A stretch of 64,000 nt of DNA from an uncultured Alphaproteobacteria bacterium (GCA_902587565.1 CACILT010000002.1:1-64000), one strand, 5' to 3'; shown: positions 49,420 through 58,927, counted from the stretch's first letter. A program made the numbers and translations. The notes: a model not told the origin generated them from the sequence alone.

Positions 49420-50108
49420 TTAACAGGTCTATTATTTAATAAATATACAAGCGAGTAAATAATTATTGTTATTGATATTAAAACTAAACCTAATGCCATA
49501 GCGTATTCTAAATTTCCCATTCTAGTTTCTAACGATATAGCAGTTGTCATTACTCGTGTATAATGATCAATATTACCACCCACAATCATAACTGCACCAA
49601 CTTCTGAAATTGCTCTGCCAAAAGCAGATAATAATGTTGTTATTAATAAAAAATAACTATGGTTAAATAAAAGTTTTACAGAACCCCAAAAAGGAATATT
49701 TAAGGATCTTATTTGATCTTTAAATTCATACCAATTTTTAGAAAATATCTCATGAGATAATGAAGCAATTATTGGAAAAATTATTATAGTTTGAGCAATA
49801 ATCATCGCAGAAGGTGTATAGAGAAGTTGTAAGATACCTAAAGGTCCACCTGATGCAAAAATAAAATAAACAATTAAACCAACTACAACTGGAGGAATTC
49901 CCATTAATGAGTTAATAATTATTAAAATAATTTTTTTGAAATAAAAATTATAAATTGCAAAATAATACCCTACTATAAATCCTAATAATGATGCAATAAT
50001 TAGGGCAGTAAAACTTACAAATAATGATAAAAGTATAATGTCCCATAGTTCATGATCTAAAGTAATAATTAATAGTATGGAATTTGTGAAAATTTCTAAT
50101 ATGTTCAT
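49416..50108 (-). CDS. tupB: Tungstate-type ABC transporter permease (TupB family)
   Basis: 230 residues, about five to six membrane helices. The cytoplasmic ABC-binding loop is AFGRAISEVGAVMIVGGNI (about 166-184), which with the following DHYTRVMTTAISLET is characteristic of tungstate permeases and distinct from molybdate ModB. No TupA binding protein or TupC ATPase gene lies beside it. It heads tupB-mobB-moeA and diverges from fdhD by 26 bp. The gene looks intact. Its partners must be elsewhere or borrowed from another system (inference). Confidence 0.85.
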   Translation of the reverse strand: MNILEIFTNSILLIITLDHELWDIILLSLFVSFTALIIASLLGFIVGYYFAIYNFYFKKIILIIINSLMGIPPVVVGLIVYFIFASGGPLGILQLLYTPSAMIIAQTIIIFPIIASLSHEIFSKNWYEFKDQIRSLNIPFWGSVKLLFNHSYFLLITTLLSAFGRAISEVGAVMIVGGNIDHYTRVMTTAISLETRMGNLEYAMALGLVLISITIIIYSLVYLLNNRPVK

Positions 50109-50134
50109 TTATATTATTAGTTTAATTACAACAT

Positions 50135-50953
50135 ATGGCAAAAAAAGAGAAATATTTAGTCTCACCTGATATTAATAATAAGTCCTTAATTACAAAACTA
50201 AATGGTTTTGATGAGAAAGGGAATAAAATAATTTCTAAAGTTATTAATGAAAAAGCTCTTACAATTTTTCTTAATAATCAAGAGATAGTAACGCTAATGT
50301 CTATTAGTGATCACCCAAAATATCTTGCAGTTGGGTATTTATTGAATCAAAATATGCTTAGGAAAAATGATATAATTACAAAAGTTGAAATTGATAAAGA
50401 TTTAGGTGTGGTTGTTGTACGAACAAAACGTAAAACAAATTATGAAAACAAATTAAGAAAGAAAATAACAACTAGTGGTTGTGCAATAGGTACGGTATTT
50501 GGGGATATCTATGCGGAAATAAAAAAATCAAAATTAAAATCCAAAAAGAAAATTAAACATAAATGGATTTATGAAATTTCAAAAAAAATTACATTAACAC
50601 CGAGCTTATATTTAGAAACAGGAGCAATACATGGTTGTGCCATTATTCATAATAATAAACCATTGATTTATATGGAAGACGTTGGGAGACATAATGCTGT
50701 AGATAAAATTGCAGGTTTTATGTTTTTAAAAAAAATTAGCTCTTCAAACAAAATTTTTTACACCACAGGAAGACTAACTAGTGAAATGGTTATTAAAACT
50801 ATAAAAATGGGTATTCCAATATTAATTTCTAGATCAGGATTCACAGCATGGGGTGTAGAGCTGGCGAGAGGCTCGAATTTAACACTTATTGGACGAGCAA
50901 AAGGAAAAAAATATTTAGCACTTTCTGGGGAAAATAGAATTGACCATAAATAA
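50135..50953 (+). CDS. fdhD: Formate dehydrogenase accessory sulfurtransferase FdhD
   Basis: 272 residues. Core motif MEDVGRHNAVDKIAGF (about 186-201), YLETGAIHGCA before it, and C-terminal SRSGFTAWGVELARG. The sulfur-loop is TTSGCAIGTVFGD with one cysteine (C116) rather than the CxxC of E. coli FdhD. FdhD passes sulfur from IscS to the bis-MGD cofactor to activate formate dehydrogenase. It overlaps mobA by 14 bp. Confidence 0.93.
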   Translation: MAKKEKYLVSPDINNKSLITKLNGFDEKGNKIISKVINEKALTIFLNNQEIVTLMSISDHPKYLAVGYLLNQNMLRKNDIITKVEIDKDLGVVVVRTKRKTNYENKLRKKITTSGCAIGTVFGDIYAEIKKSKLKSKKKIKHKWIYEISKKITLTPSLYLETGAIHGCAIIHNNKPLIYMEDVGRHNAVDKIAGFMFLKKISSSNKIFYTTGRLTSEMVIKTIKMGIPILISRSGFTAWGVELARGSNLTLIGRAKGKKYLALSGENRIDHK

Positions 50954-51542
50954 GAAAAAAATTTTGTTTGCTATACTTGCTGGAGGTCAGTCAAAAAGAT
51001 TTGGAGGTGGATTTAAAGCTTTTGCAAAAATAAATGGAATTACAATCTTAGACAAAATAATAAACAAGCTTAAAAAATATAATAATGAAATAATAATAAA
51101 TGCTAATGACTTAAAAAGTTTTAAGAAAATTAATTACCCAATAATTGAAGATAAATTCAAAGGTTTTGTAGGGCCTTTAGCAGGGATTCACACATCTATG
51201 TTGTGGACTAAAGAAAATTATACAAACAAAGAATGGGTTTTTACTGTTCCAAGTGATACCCCATTTTTACCCAATAATCTTTTAGATAAGTTTTTAGAGG
51301 CATATGATCAAAACATAAAAATATTGATTGCAAGATCAAATAGTAGGCATCATCCTGTAATAGCAATGTGGCATATATCGTTAATAACTAGTTTAGAAAA
51401 TGAGTTAAAATTAAAAAATAGTAAAATTATGTTTTGGGTAAAAAAACACAAATATAAATTTGTTGAATTCGACAAAAGCCAGGAAAAGAATTTTTTCAAT
51501 GTTAATACTCAAGAAGAATGGAATACTGCAAAAAATATCTAA
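50940..51542 (+). CDS. mobA: Molybdenum cofactor guanylyltransferase MobA
   Basis: 200 residues. Nucleotide-binding opening LAGGQSKRFGGGFKAFAKIN (13-32), with the conserved lysine at 26; the Asp usually before that lysine (GGDK) is Phe here. FTVPSDTPFLP provides the Mg-binding Asp. MobA joins GMP to molybdopterin to make MGD. Translationally coupled to fdhD by a 14-bp overlap. Confidence 0.9.
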   Translation: MTINKKKILFAILAGGQSKRFGGGFKAFAKINGITILDKIINKLKKYNNEIIINANDLKSFKKINYPIIEDKFKGFVGPLAGIHTSMLWTKENYTNKEWVFTVPSDTPFLPNNLLDKFLEAYDQNIKILIARSNSRHHPVIAMWHISLITSLENELKLKNSKIMFWVKKHKYKFVEFDKSQEKNFFNVNTQEEWNTAKNI

Positions 51543-51593
51543 GTTTAATATAAATATATAAAAAATATTTTTTTTGTATAAAGAATATTTTGA

Positions 51594-52688
51594 ATGGTAA
51601 GATTAATATATAAAATATTCCCAGGAATTATCTTTTGTTTTGTAATTGCTTATTCAGGCATATACCTAAGTGATTTTATTGGAAAAGAAGTTTTAAATTT
51701 AAAAAAAAGTCCAATATCACCAATAATGCTATCAATAATATTTGGTCTTTTGATAGGAAATATATTTCATATTAATAGTTTTTTATTAGAAGGAATTAAG
51801 TTTTCTTTAAAATTTATTCTAAGATTAGGAATAATATGTCTTGGTATTAGGCTAGGACTTTTAGATATTTTTAAAGTTGGAATAGTTGGAATACCTCTAA
51901 TTGTTGCTTGTATTATTATATCAATCTTGGTTGTAAATTATTTATGCAAATTGTTAAATGTTTCTTCAAAAATGGGATCACTAATTGCAGTTGGAACAAG
52001 TATTTGTGGAGCATCTGCAATTGTAGCAACTAGTCCTGCAATTAATGCTGATAAAGAGGAAGTTGCTTATGCCATAGCGAATATTACAATATTTGGAATA
52101 ATTGCAATGTTCCTCTATCCATTTATGGCATATTATCTTTTCAGTGGAGATGAGTTAGCATCAGGATTATTTCTTGGAACTTCAATACATGAAACAGCTC
52201 AAGTTGCTGGTGCTGGATTGATATATGCAGAACAATTCAATTCACCAAAAACTATGGATATAGCAACGATTACAAAATTAGTAAGAAATGTCAGTATGAT
52301 AATCGTCATTCCTACAATAAGCTATATGTATCTAAGAAATAATATTGGAGAAAACAATATCAAACCATCTTTAATATCTATGTTTCCAATTTTCATTATT
52401 GGTTTTATTCTTATGGGTCTTATAAGATCAATTGGAGATTATGGAATTCAAAATAGTAATTTAGCTTTTGAAATATTAACTAATAATAACTGGCAATTTA
52501 TCATCAATATTATTAAATCTATCGCTGAGTATTCTTTAGCAATAGCAATGGCAGCTGTTGGCATAAGTACAAATTTAGTTTCTTTAAAAAGCTTAGGCAT
52601 AAGACCATTTTATGTTGGTTTTTCTGCAGCTTGTTGTGTTGGAATTGTAAGTTATATCGGAATCATAGTACTAAATAATTTTATATAA
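51594..52688 (+). CDS. YeiH/UPF0324 family putative sulfate exporter
   Basis: 364 residues with about ten membrane helices. The family core VGTSICGASAIVATSPAINA (about 130-149) and LFLGTSIHETAQVAGAG (about 194-210) are unmistakable. The family is annotated as putative sulfate export; transport has rarely been shown. It follows mobA by 51 bp and precedes a TauE/SafE-type gene by 61 bp, so an inorganic sulfur anion role is plausible (inference). Confidence 0.87.
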   Translation: MVRLIYKIFPGIIFCFVIAYSGIYLSDFIGKEVLNLKKSPISPIMLSIIFGLLIGNIFHINSFLLEGIKFSLKFILRLGIICLGIRLGLLDIFKVGIVGIPLIVACIIISILVVNYLCKLLNVSSKMGSLIAVGTSICGASAIVATSPAINADKEEVAYAIANITIFGIIAMFLYPFMAYYLFSGDELASGLFLGTSIHETAQVAGAGLIYAEQFNSPKTMDIATITKLVRNVSMIIVIPTISYMYLRNNIGENNIKPSLISMFPIFIIGFILMGLIRSIGDYGIQNSNLAFEILTNNNWQFIINIIKSIAEYSLAIAMAAVGISTNLVSLKSLGIRPFYVGFSAACCVGIVSYIGIIVLNNFI

Positions 52689-52749
52689 TTTTCTAAAATA
52701 AATATAATTTGTACTTATTAAGTAATAATTATATAAATTCATAAAAAAC

Positions 52750-53664
52750 ATGTCAATTTACCTTCCAATAGCTGAAATGAACGTCAATATTTTTCTCATT
52801 ATCTTTATTGGTATGAGTATAGGAATACTTTCAGGAATTTTTGGTGTTGGTGGTGGATTTTTAATGACACCACTATTAATTTTTTTAGGTATACCTCCAG
52901 TTGTAGCTGTTGGTTCTGAAGCTCCGCACGTTTTAGCAACTTCAGTTTCAGGTTTTATTGCTCACTGGAGAAAAAGAAATGTTGATATAAAGATGGGTAT
53001 ATTCCTCATAATAGGAGGTTTAATTGGCTCCACAGTTGGTGTAAATATTTTCAGTTATCTAAAAAACTTTGGGCAAATAGATTTAGTTATTCAGTTATTA
53101 TTTCTTTTCTTTTTAGGTTTTATTGGATTTAGTATGGCTTTTGAAAGCGCAAGAACTACAATAAGACACTATAGAGCAAGAAACACAAAAAGAACAAAAC
53201 TGCATCAACATTCTTGGTTTCACGGACTTCCATTCAAAGTTCGCTTTCATAGATCAAAACTTTATATAAGTGCGATACCGCCTGTACTGATAGGGTTCGC
53301 AGTTGGAGTAATGTCCGCAATGATGGGAGTTGGAGGAGGATTTATAATGATACCTGCAATGGTATACATACTTGGAATGCCAACAAGTATAGTAGTTGGG
53401 ACATCTTTATTTCAAATCATTTTTGTTACCGCTAATGCAACATTCTTTCAATCCTACATAAATTACAATGTAGATATTGTGCTGTCTGCACTAATGATAT
53501 TTGGAGGAGTAATTGGCGCACAAATTGGTGTAATTTTTGGTTCTAAATTAAAGGCAGAATATTTGAGAGGTATTTTAGCTATATTAGTACTGGGTGTCTG
53601 TGGTAAAATTTTTACAGATCTAGTTTTAAAACCTAATGATTTATTTTCATTGGTAATGATATGA
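52750..53664 (+). CDS. TauE/SafE (TSUP) family membrane protein
   Basis: 304 residues, about eight helices in two repeats, each with a GVGGGF motif (about 32-37 and 197-202). A basic loop of about 40 residues (about 136-175, RHYRARNTKR...) lies between the halves. TSUP proteins export sulfite, sulfoacetate or related anions or take them up. The start is a good ATG in a stretch with no clear ribosome site. It overlaps the next gene by 4 bp. Confidence 0.85.
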   Translation: MSIYLPIAEMNVNIFLIIFIGMSIGILSGIFGVGGGFLMTPLLIFLGIPPVVAVGSEAPHVLATSVSGFIAHWRKRNVDIKMGIFLIIGGLIGSTVGVNIFSYLKNFGQIDLVIQLLFLFFLGFIGFSMAFESARTTIRHYRARNTKRTKLHQHSWFHGLPFKVRFHRSKLYISAIPPVLIGFAVGVMSAMMGVGGGFIMIPAMVYILGMPTSIVVGTSLFQIIFVTANATFFQSYINYNVDIVLSALMIFGGVIGAQIGVIFGSKLKAEYLRGILAILVLGVCGKIFTDLVLKPNDLFSLVMI

Positions 53665-54068
53665 TATCAATATTTAATTTTTCAATTAATTTATTGATCG
53701 TAGTTTGTCTCTTCATATATTTTATTTTTACAACCATTGGTTTTAATCTGGAGAATATTGAATATTTTTTAATTCTAATAATTGTTATAAACTCATTTAA
53801 CAAAATTTATATTTGGTCAAATTTCAGAGTATTTATTAAAAAAGATCTTAATAAAATATTTAAAGACATATTATTTAATGATTCATTTGCAAAACTAAGT
53901 ATAGTTATTTTATCCACTGTAATTCCAATTTATATGCTTATGCAAAAAGATATATTAGTGATTGATATATTGATTGAAAAAGCATCTTTTTTATTAGTAT
54001 CAATTTTTGCATTAATTGGATTTTATTTAGAATTTTATATTTTAGAAGTGACAAAAATAGATGATTAA
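53661..54068 (+). CDS. Unknown four-helix membrane protein
   Basis: 135 residues, nearly all hydrophobic: segments at about 5-27, 33-50, 72-94 and 107-128. I do not recognise a family. It overlaps the TauE/SafE-type gene by 4 bp and the next gene by 8 bp, so it is firmly in the operon and translationally coupled on both sides. An anion-transport accessory role is a guess from context. Confidence 0.7.
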   Translation: MISIFNFSINLLIVVCLFIYFIFTTIGFNLENIEYFLILIIVINSFNKIYIWSNFRVFIKKDLNKIFKDILFNDSFAKLSIVILSTVIPIYMLMQKDILVIDILIEKASFLLVSIFALIGFYLEFYILEVTKIDD

Positions 54069-54825
54069 AAATTTATATATAAAGTTTACTTTTAATCTGA
54101 CAATTTTATTGACTGTAATTTTTGTTTATAACTTTCTTCATGCTGAAGAAATTTACTTTGACTTATCTGAGGATAGTATTGAATTAAAAACAGATTTTAA
54201 TGGAAAAGAAATTATTATTTTTGGATTACTAAAAAATGATCATGAGACACTTTTGACAATAAAAGGGCCGCCGTCAAAAATGAGAATACAAAAAAAAGAG
54301 AGGTATTTTGGAATATGGATAAATAATCAATACGTTACCTATAGTAACATTCCATCTTTATTCTTTTTGTCCTCATCAAAAGAAATTAGCGAAATCTTGC
54401 CTGAATCGATATTAATTAATGAGGATCTAAGTTTTGAAAAAATTTTAAATAATAAGACTTTTAATCAAAATTTTATTTTCAAAAATGACCAGAAAAGCTG
54501 GAATGAAAATTTTGTTAGAATAAAAAAAGAACAATCATTTTATAAAAGTTTTGAAATGAAAAAGATTAAAGATAAATTATTTCAAACTAGCGTTTTTTTT
54601 CCAACAAATACAATACCAGGGATTTATAATGTTGATATTTACTATATAAGAAATAATACAATTATGAGTACTGATCAAAAAAATATAGTTATAAAAAAAA
54701 CTGGTATAGGAAGTCAAATATTTGACTTTGCTAATGAAAATGCAGCTACATACGGAGTTTTTGTAATTATCTTTTCAATATTTTCAGGCTTTATTGCTGC
54801 TGCTTTATTTAGGAGAAGTAAATGA
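54061..54825 (+). CDS. TIGR02186-type alphaproteobacterial membrane-anchored protein
   Basis: 254 residues. An N-terminal signal or anchor (about 9-28, ending LHAEE), a periplasmic region with the family strings DLSEDSIELKTDFNGKEIII and RIQKKERYFGIWINNQYVTY, and a C-terminal membrane helix (about 229-249) ending FRRSK. This family is limited to Alphaproteobacteria and often stands beside TauE/SafE genes. Function unknown. Overlaps the stress-protein gene by 4 bp. Confidence 0.8.
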   Translation: MIKNLYIKFTFNLTILLTVIFVYNFLHAEEIYFDLSEDSIELKTDFNGKEIIIFGLLKNDHETLLTIKGPPSKMRIQKKERYFGIWINNQYVTYSNIPSLFFLSSSKEISEILPESILINEDLSFEKILNNKTFNQNFIFKNDQKSWNENFVRIKKEQSFYKSFEMKKIKDKLFQTSVFFPTNTIPGIYNVDIYYIRNNTIMSTDQKNIVIKKTGIGSQIFDFANENAATYGVFVIIFSIFSGFIAAALFRRSK

Positions 54826-55295
54826 GTGATGATAGATATATTCTAGTTGTTGCAGATAATTCAGAAGAAATGAAAACAGCTCTTGAATATGCTTGTGCAA
54901 GATCAAAAAAAACAGGAAGAAAGATTATAATTGCAACATTCATAGAGCCTTTGGATGTTCTAACAACCAAGGGTGTTACAGACATTATGAAAGAGGAAGC
55001 TAGAGAAGAAGCAGAAACAATTCTTAAAAAAGCTGCCTCATTTGTCCAAGAAAGAACAGGTGACTATCCTGCTCTCTCTTTAAGAGAGGGGGATACTATA
55101 TCTGAATTAAAACAATTATTAGATGAGGAAAAAAATATTAATGTTCTTGTTTTAGCTGCAAATACTGATCCAAATAGTAAAAACCCTGGTCCAATAATAA
55201 CTTCTCTGGTGAGTAATGAAATAACAAACCTAAGAATACCAATAATGATTGTCCCTGGAAATTTATCATTTGAACATATTGCGCAAATAACTTAA
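54822..55295 (+). CDS. Universal stress protein (UspA family)
   Basis: 157 residues, one Usp domain: YILVVADNSEEMKTALEYAC at the start and IPIMIVPGNL at the C-terminal strand. The ATP-binding G-2x-G-9x-G motif is not clear, so it may not bind ATP. It ends the transporter operon and is followed by pyrE after 4 bp. Role likely regulatory or protective, not shown by sequence. Confidence 0.8.
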   Translation: MSDDRYILVVADNSEEMKTALEYACARSKKTGRKIIIATFIEPLDVLTTKGVTDIMKEEAREEAETILKKAASFVQERTGDYPALSLREGDTISELKQLLDEEKNINVLVLAANTDPNSKNPGPIITSLVSNEITNLRIPIMIVPGNLSFEHIAQIT

Positions 55296-55299
55296 AAAA

Positions 55300-55935
55300 A
55301 TGTCTAAAGAGATAGCTAAAATATTAGTAGATATAAAGTCTATTAATTTTTCATTTGATAAATATTTTACTCTTACATCAGGCTTGGCTAGTCCTGTTTA
55401 TGTTGATTGTAGAAAAATTATTTCTTTTACAAAAGAAAGAAATTTTATAATTGATAAAGCCATAGATTATTTAACTAAAAATAATATTGAGACAGAAATT
55501 ATTGCTGGTGGAGAGACCGCTGGAATTCCCTATGCTGCTTTTATTTCTCAAAAATTAGATAAACAAATGATTTATATTAGAAAAAAAACAAAAGGTTTTG
55601 GAAAAAACAAACAAATTGAAGGTGAATTTGAAAATAATCAAAAAGCTCTTTTAGTTGAAGATCTAGCTACTGATGGAGGTAGTAAAATAATTTTTATTAA
55701 CGCAATGCGTGAAGCTGGATTAAAAGTTAAAGATATATTTGTAATATTTTATTATGATATTTTTAATTTCAATGAATCAGAATTATTTAAATTAAATGTA
55801 AATATGCACTCACTGTGTACTTGGAAAGATGTAATAAATTATATTGAAAGTGAAAAAATATATTCTGAAGATAAGGTTTCAAACTTAAAAGAATTTTTAG
55901 AAGATCCAGAAAAATGGAGAAGCAAGTATGCGTGA
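55300..55935 (+). CDS. pyrE: Orotate phosphoribosyltransferase
   Basis: 211 residues. FTLTSGLASPVYVDCRK (about 23-39) is the orotate-site opening, IAGGETAGIPYA (about 68-79) follows, and the PRPP motif is VEDLATDGGSK (119-129). It joins orotate to PRPP to give OMP in pyrimidine synthesis. Overlaps the next gene by 8 bp. Confidence 0.92.
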   Translation: MSKEIAKILVDIKSINFSFDKYFTLTSGLASPVYVDCRKIISFTKERNFIIDKAIDYLTKNNIETEIIAGGETAGIPYAAFISQKLDKQMIYIRKKTKGFGKNKQIEGEFENNQKALLVEDLATDGGSKIIFINAMREAGLKVKDIFVIFYYDIFNFNESELFKLNVNMHSLCTWKDVINYIESEKIYSEDKVSNLKEFLEDPEKWRSKYA

Positions 55936-56362
55936 AATAGTTGTTGTCAGTGGAGGTTTTGACCCAATTCACAGTGGTCATATAAAATTAATTAAAGAAG
56001 CTGCTAAACATGGTGAAGTTGTAGTTTTGCTAAATTCGGATTTATGGCTTCAAAAAAAGAAAGGTAAGGAATTTCTTCCTTTTATTGAAAGAGCTGTAAT
56101 TATGAATGAGTTAAAAAATGTTATTGATGTTATAGAATTTGATGACGGAGATAGGACGTGCATCGATGGTCTTAAAAAAGTAAAAAATAAATATCCAAAA
56201 TCAATTATTAAATTTGCAAATGGAGGTGACAGAAATAATAGTACAACACCAGAATCAATATTCTGTGAAAAAAACAATATACAGTTACTTTGGGGTATAG
56301 GTGGTGACAATAAATCAAATTCTAGTTCATGGATTTTACAAAAATGGAAAGAAGATAATTAA
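55928..56362 (+). CDS. Cytidylyltransferase-like nucleotidyltransferase
   Basis: 144 residues, a single nucleotidyltransferase domain with GGFDPIHSGHIKL and the HxGH motif at H15-H18. The catalytic ISTRT-like end is not conserved; instead SSSWILQKW closes the domain. Related to HldE C-terminal, glycerol-3-phosphate cytidylyltransferase and ADP-heptose-forming domains. Substrate unknown. It starts within pyrE (8-bp overlap) and overlaps pdxH by 4 bp at the tails. Confidence 0.78.
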   Translation: MREIVVVSGGFDPIHSGHIKLIKEAAKHGEVVVLLNSDLWLQKKKGKEFLPFIERAVIMNELKNVIDVIEFDDGDRTCIDGLKKVKNKYPKSIIKFANGGDRNNSTTPESIFCEKNNIQLLWGIGGDNKSNSSSWILQKWKEDN

Positions 56363-56964
56363 GGATATAATTTTCTTGTAATCCAACCATCATTTTCCAT
56401 ACGGAATTCAAGTCTGTCATGCAATCTAAATGGCATATCTTGCCAAAATTCAATTAATATAGGTGCTACTAAGTAACCATTCCAATGTGAAGGTCTTGGA
56501 ACATCATTATCTGAGAATTTTTTTTCAAACTCTTCTACTCTTTTAGTTAATGTCGATCTATCATCTAGTTCTTCTGACTGTAATGAAGCCCAAGCTCCTA
56601 TTCTGCTTCCTAGTGGCCTTGAATTATAATATTCATCAGCTTCAGCTTTTGAAATTTGTGAAACATTACCCTCTATTCTTATTTGTCTTTGAAGTGTTTT
56701 CCAATGAAAATTTAAAGCTACACTATCGTTGTTTTTAATTGCTCTACCTTTTTTGCTATTTGAATTTGTGTAAAAAACAAACCCTTTATCATCATATGAT
56801 TTAAGTAAAACAATTCGCGAGCTGGGTTTGCCATCAGAAGATATAGTAGCAAGGTTCATAGCATTTGGATCATTGATTTCACTTTTCTTTGCCTCTTCAA
56901 ACCATTCTTGAAAAAGTTCAATTGGTTTTTTATCAGAATTTATTAATTTTTGATTTGATTGCAT
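56359..56964 (-). CDS. pdxH: Pyridoxamine 5'-phosphate oxidase
   Basis: 201 residues. DPNAMNLATISSDGKPSSRI (about 37-56), FYTNSNSKKGRAI, FHWKTLQRQIRIEGNV and the C-terminal RLHDRLEFR are PdxH signatures, forming the FMN and PNP sites. It oxidises PNP or PMP to PLP. It diverges from fabI by 68 bp; pdxH next to fabI-aroC is common in Alphaproteobacteria. Confidence 0.95.
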   Translation of the reverse strand: MQSNQKLINSDKKPIELFQEWFEEAKKSEINDPNAMNLATISSDGKPSSRIVLLKSYDDKGFVFYTNSNSKKGRAIKNNDSVALNFHWKTLQRQIRIEGNVSQISKAEADEYYNSRPLGSRIGAWASLQSEELDDRSTLTKRVEEFEKKFSDNDVPRPSHWNGYLVAPILIEFWQDMPFRLHDRLEFRMENDGWITRKLYP

Positions 56965-57032
56965 ATTATAGATATGAATATTATTTTATAAGTATATATA
57001 TCTATATTTATAAAAAAACACTGATTTACAAT

Positions 57033-57860
57033 ATGTTGATGCAAAATAAAAAAGGTCTGATTATGGGAGTGGCAAATGACAGATCTATTGCTTGGGGTAT
57101 TGCGAAAAAATTAGCAGAACAGGGAGCAGAAATTGCACTTACTTATCAAGGAGAAGCTCTTAAGAAAAGAGTTCAGCCACTTGCAGAAGAAATAGGATCT
57201 AACACTATTATTCCTTGTGATGTTTCAGACTCACAAAGTATGAATAACGTTTTTGAAACACTTAAAAATAAATGGGGTGAATTAGATTTTCTTGTTCATG
57301 GAATTGGTTTTTCAAACAAAGATGAATTAAGAGGTAAATATTACAATACATCTTCTGATAATTTTAGACAAACTATGCATATATCATGTTATTCTTTTAC
57401 GGAGGCTTGTAGGCTAGCAGAACCTTTAATGAATAATGGTGGATCAATTTTAACTTTAACATATTATGGATCAGAACAAGTTATGCCTCATTATAATGTT
57501 ATGGGAGTTGCAAAAGCAGCTTTAGAGGCAAGTGTTAGATATTTAGCAGTTGATTTGGGAGAAAAAAATATAAGAGTTAATGCTATTAGTGCTGGGCCAA
57601 TTAAAACTTTGGCAGCATCAGGAATAGGTGATTTTCGATTTATTCTAAAATGGAACGAACTTAATGCTCCACTTAAAAGAAATGTAAATCAGCAAGATGT
57701 TGGAAATTCTGCTTTGTATCTCTTAAGTGATCTTGGAAGTGCCGTTACTGGTGAGATACAACATGTCGATTGTGGTTATCATACTGTAGGAATGGTTGCA
57801 GTTGATGAGAGTGAAAGTGTTTCAGAATTATTAGGTGAATTTACAAATTCTAAAAAATGA
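57033..57860 (+). CDS. fabI: Enoyl-[acyl-carrier-protein] reductase FabI
   Basis: 275 residues from ATG 57033 (another ATG two codons on). NAD-binding [16 protein letters not shown] (about 10-25), catalytic Tyr154 and Lys161 in HYNVMGVAK and the accessory Tyr144. It makes the last reduction in fatty-acid elongation and is the triclosan target. A reading frame extends 48 codons further upstream into pdxH, but the N-terminal Rossmann strand sets the start. Overlaps aroC by 4 bp. Confidence 0.95.
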   Translation: MLMQNKKGLIMGVANDRSIAWGIAKKLAEQGAEIALTYQGEALKKRVQPLAEEIGSNTIIPCDVSDSQSMNNVFETLKNKWGELDFLVHGIGFSNKDELRGKYYNTSSDNFRQTMHISCYSFTEACRLAEPLMNNGGSILTLTYYGSEQVMPHYNVMGVAKAALEASVRYLAVDLGEKNIRVNAISAGPIKTLAASGIGDFRFILKWNELNAPLKRNVNQQDVGNSALYLLSDLGSAVTGEIQHVDCGYHTVGMVAVDESESVSELLGEFTNSKK

Positions 57861-58927
57861 CTTCTAATTCAATAGGAAAAATCTTTAACTTTACCACATG
57901 GGGAGAAAGCCATGGCAAAGCTATTGGTTGTGTTGTCGATGGAGTGCCATCAAACATAAATTTAACTGAAAAAGATATTCAACCCTATTTAGATAAAAGA
58001 AAACCTGGTCAGTCAAAATTTACAACTCAAAGAAAAGAAGAGGATAAAGTTGAAATACTATCTGGAACTTTTGAGGGAAAAACAACAGGTCATCCTATTT
58101 CTCTAATTATCTACAATCAAGATCAGAGATCAAAAGATTATGGTGATATCAAAAGTAAATTTAGACCGGGTCATGCAGATTATACATATTGGAAAAAATA
58201 TGGCATAAGAGATTATAGGGGTGGTGGTAGATCTAGTGCTAGAGAAACTGCAATGAGAGTAGCAGCAGGGGCAATAGCAAGAAAAATCATAAAAAATAAA
58301 ATTAAAAATCAAGTTGTAATAACAGGTGCATTAATTCAAATAGGTAATCATAAAATTAATTATGATAATTGGAATAATAATTTTATTCCAAAAAATAATT
58401 TTTGGAGTCCTGATAAAGAAATTATTAAAATATGGGAAAACGAAATACAAACTGCAAGAAAATCTGGTTCCTCTTTAGGTGCAATAATTGAAATTAGAGT
58501 GAAAGGTTTGCCAGCTGGATTAGGAGAACCTATTTATGAAAAAATAGACTCTGATATTGCTAAGGCATTGATGTCTATTAATGCTGTTAAGGGGGTAGAA
58601 ATGGGAAACGGATTTAGTAGTGTTTATGAAACTGGAATTTCTAACGTTGATGAAATGAGAATAAGAAATAAAAAACCTTTATTTCTCTCAAATAATAATG
58701 GTGGAGTTCTTGGGGGTATTACAACGGGCCAAGAATTAATTACTAGATTTGTAGTAAAACCTACAAGCTCAATATTATCCCCAAAAAAAACAATTAATAC
58801 AAAATTAAAAGAAACAACAATATCTACTAAAGGTCGTCATGATCCATGTGTTGGTATCAGAGCTGTTCCTGTCGGTGAAGCAATGGTTGCCACAACTATA
58901 GCTGATCATTGTTTAAGATTTCTTTAA
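57857..58927 (+). CDS. aroC: Chorismate synthase
   Basis: 356 residues. [20 protein letters not shown] (about 13-32), [20 protein letters not shown] (about 114-133) and [18 protein letters not shown] near the end. It forms chorismate from EPSP with reduced FMN, the branch point to aromatic amino acids and folate. Overlaps fabI by 4 bp and the tlyA tail by 15 bp. Confidence 0.96.
   Translation: MTSNSIGKIFNFTTWGESHGKAIGCVVDGVPSNINLTEKDIQPYLDKRKPGQSKFTTQRKEEDKVEILSGTFEGKTTGHPISLIIYNQDQRSKDYGDIKSKFRPGHADYTYWKKYGIRDYRGGGRSSARETAMRVAAGAIARKIIKNKIKNQVVITGALIQIGNHKINYDNWNNNFIPKNNFWSPDKEIIKIWENEIQTARKSGSSLGAIIEIRVKGLPAGLGEPIYEKIDSDIAKALMSINAVKGVEMGNGFSSVYETGISNVDEMRIRNKKPLFLSNNNGGVLGGITTGQELITRFVVKPTSSILSPKKTINTKLKETTISTKGRHDPCVGIRAVPVGEAMVATTIADHCLRFL

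Noticed and set aside
51543..51593. Possible terminator after mobA
   Set aside because: The A/T-rich run around AAAAAATATTTTTTTT can pair with itself, but the stem is only A-T and may be chance in this composition.
56889..57032. 48-codon N-terminal extension of FabI
   Set aside because: It overlaps the divergent pdxH start and lies before the first Rossmann strand; FabI never carries such an extension.
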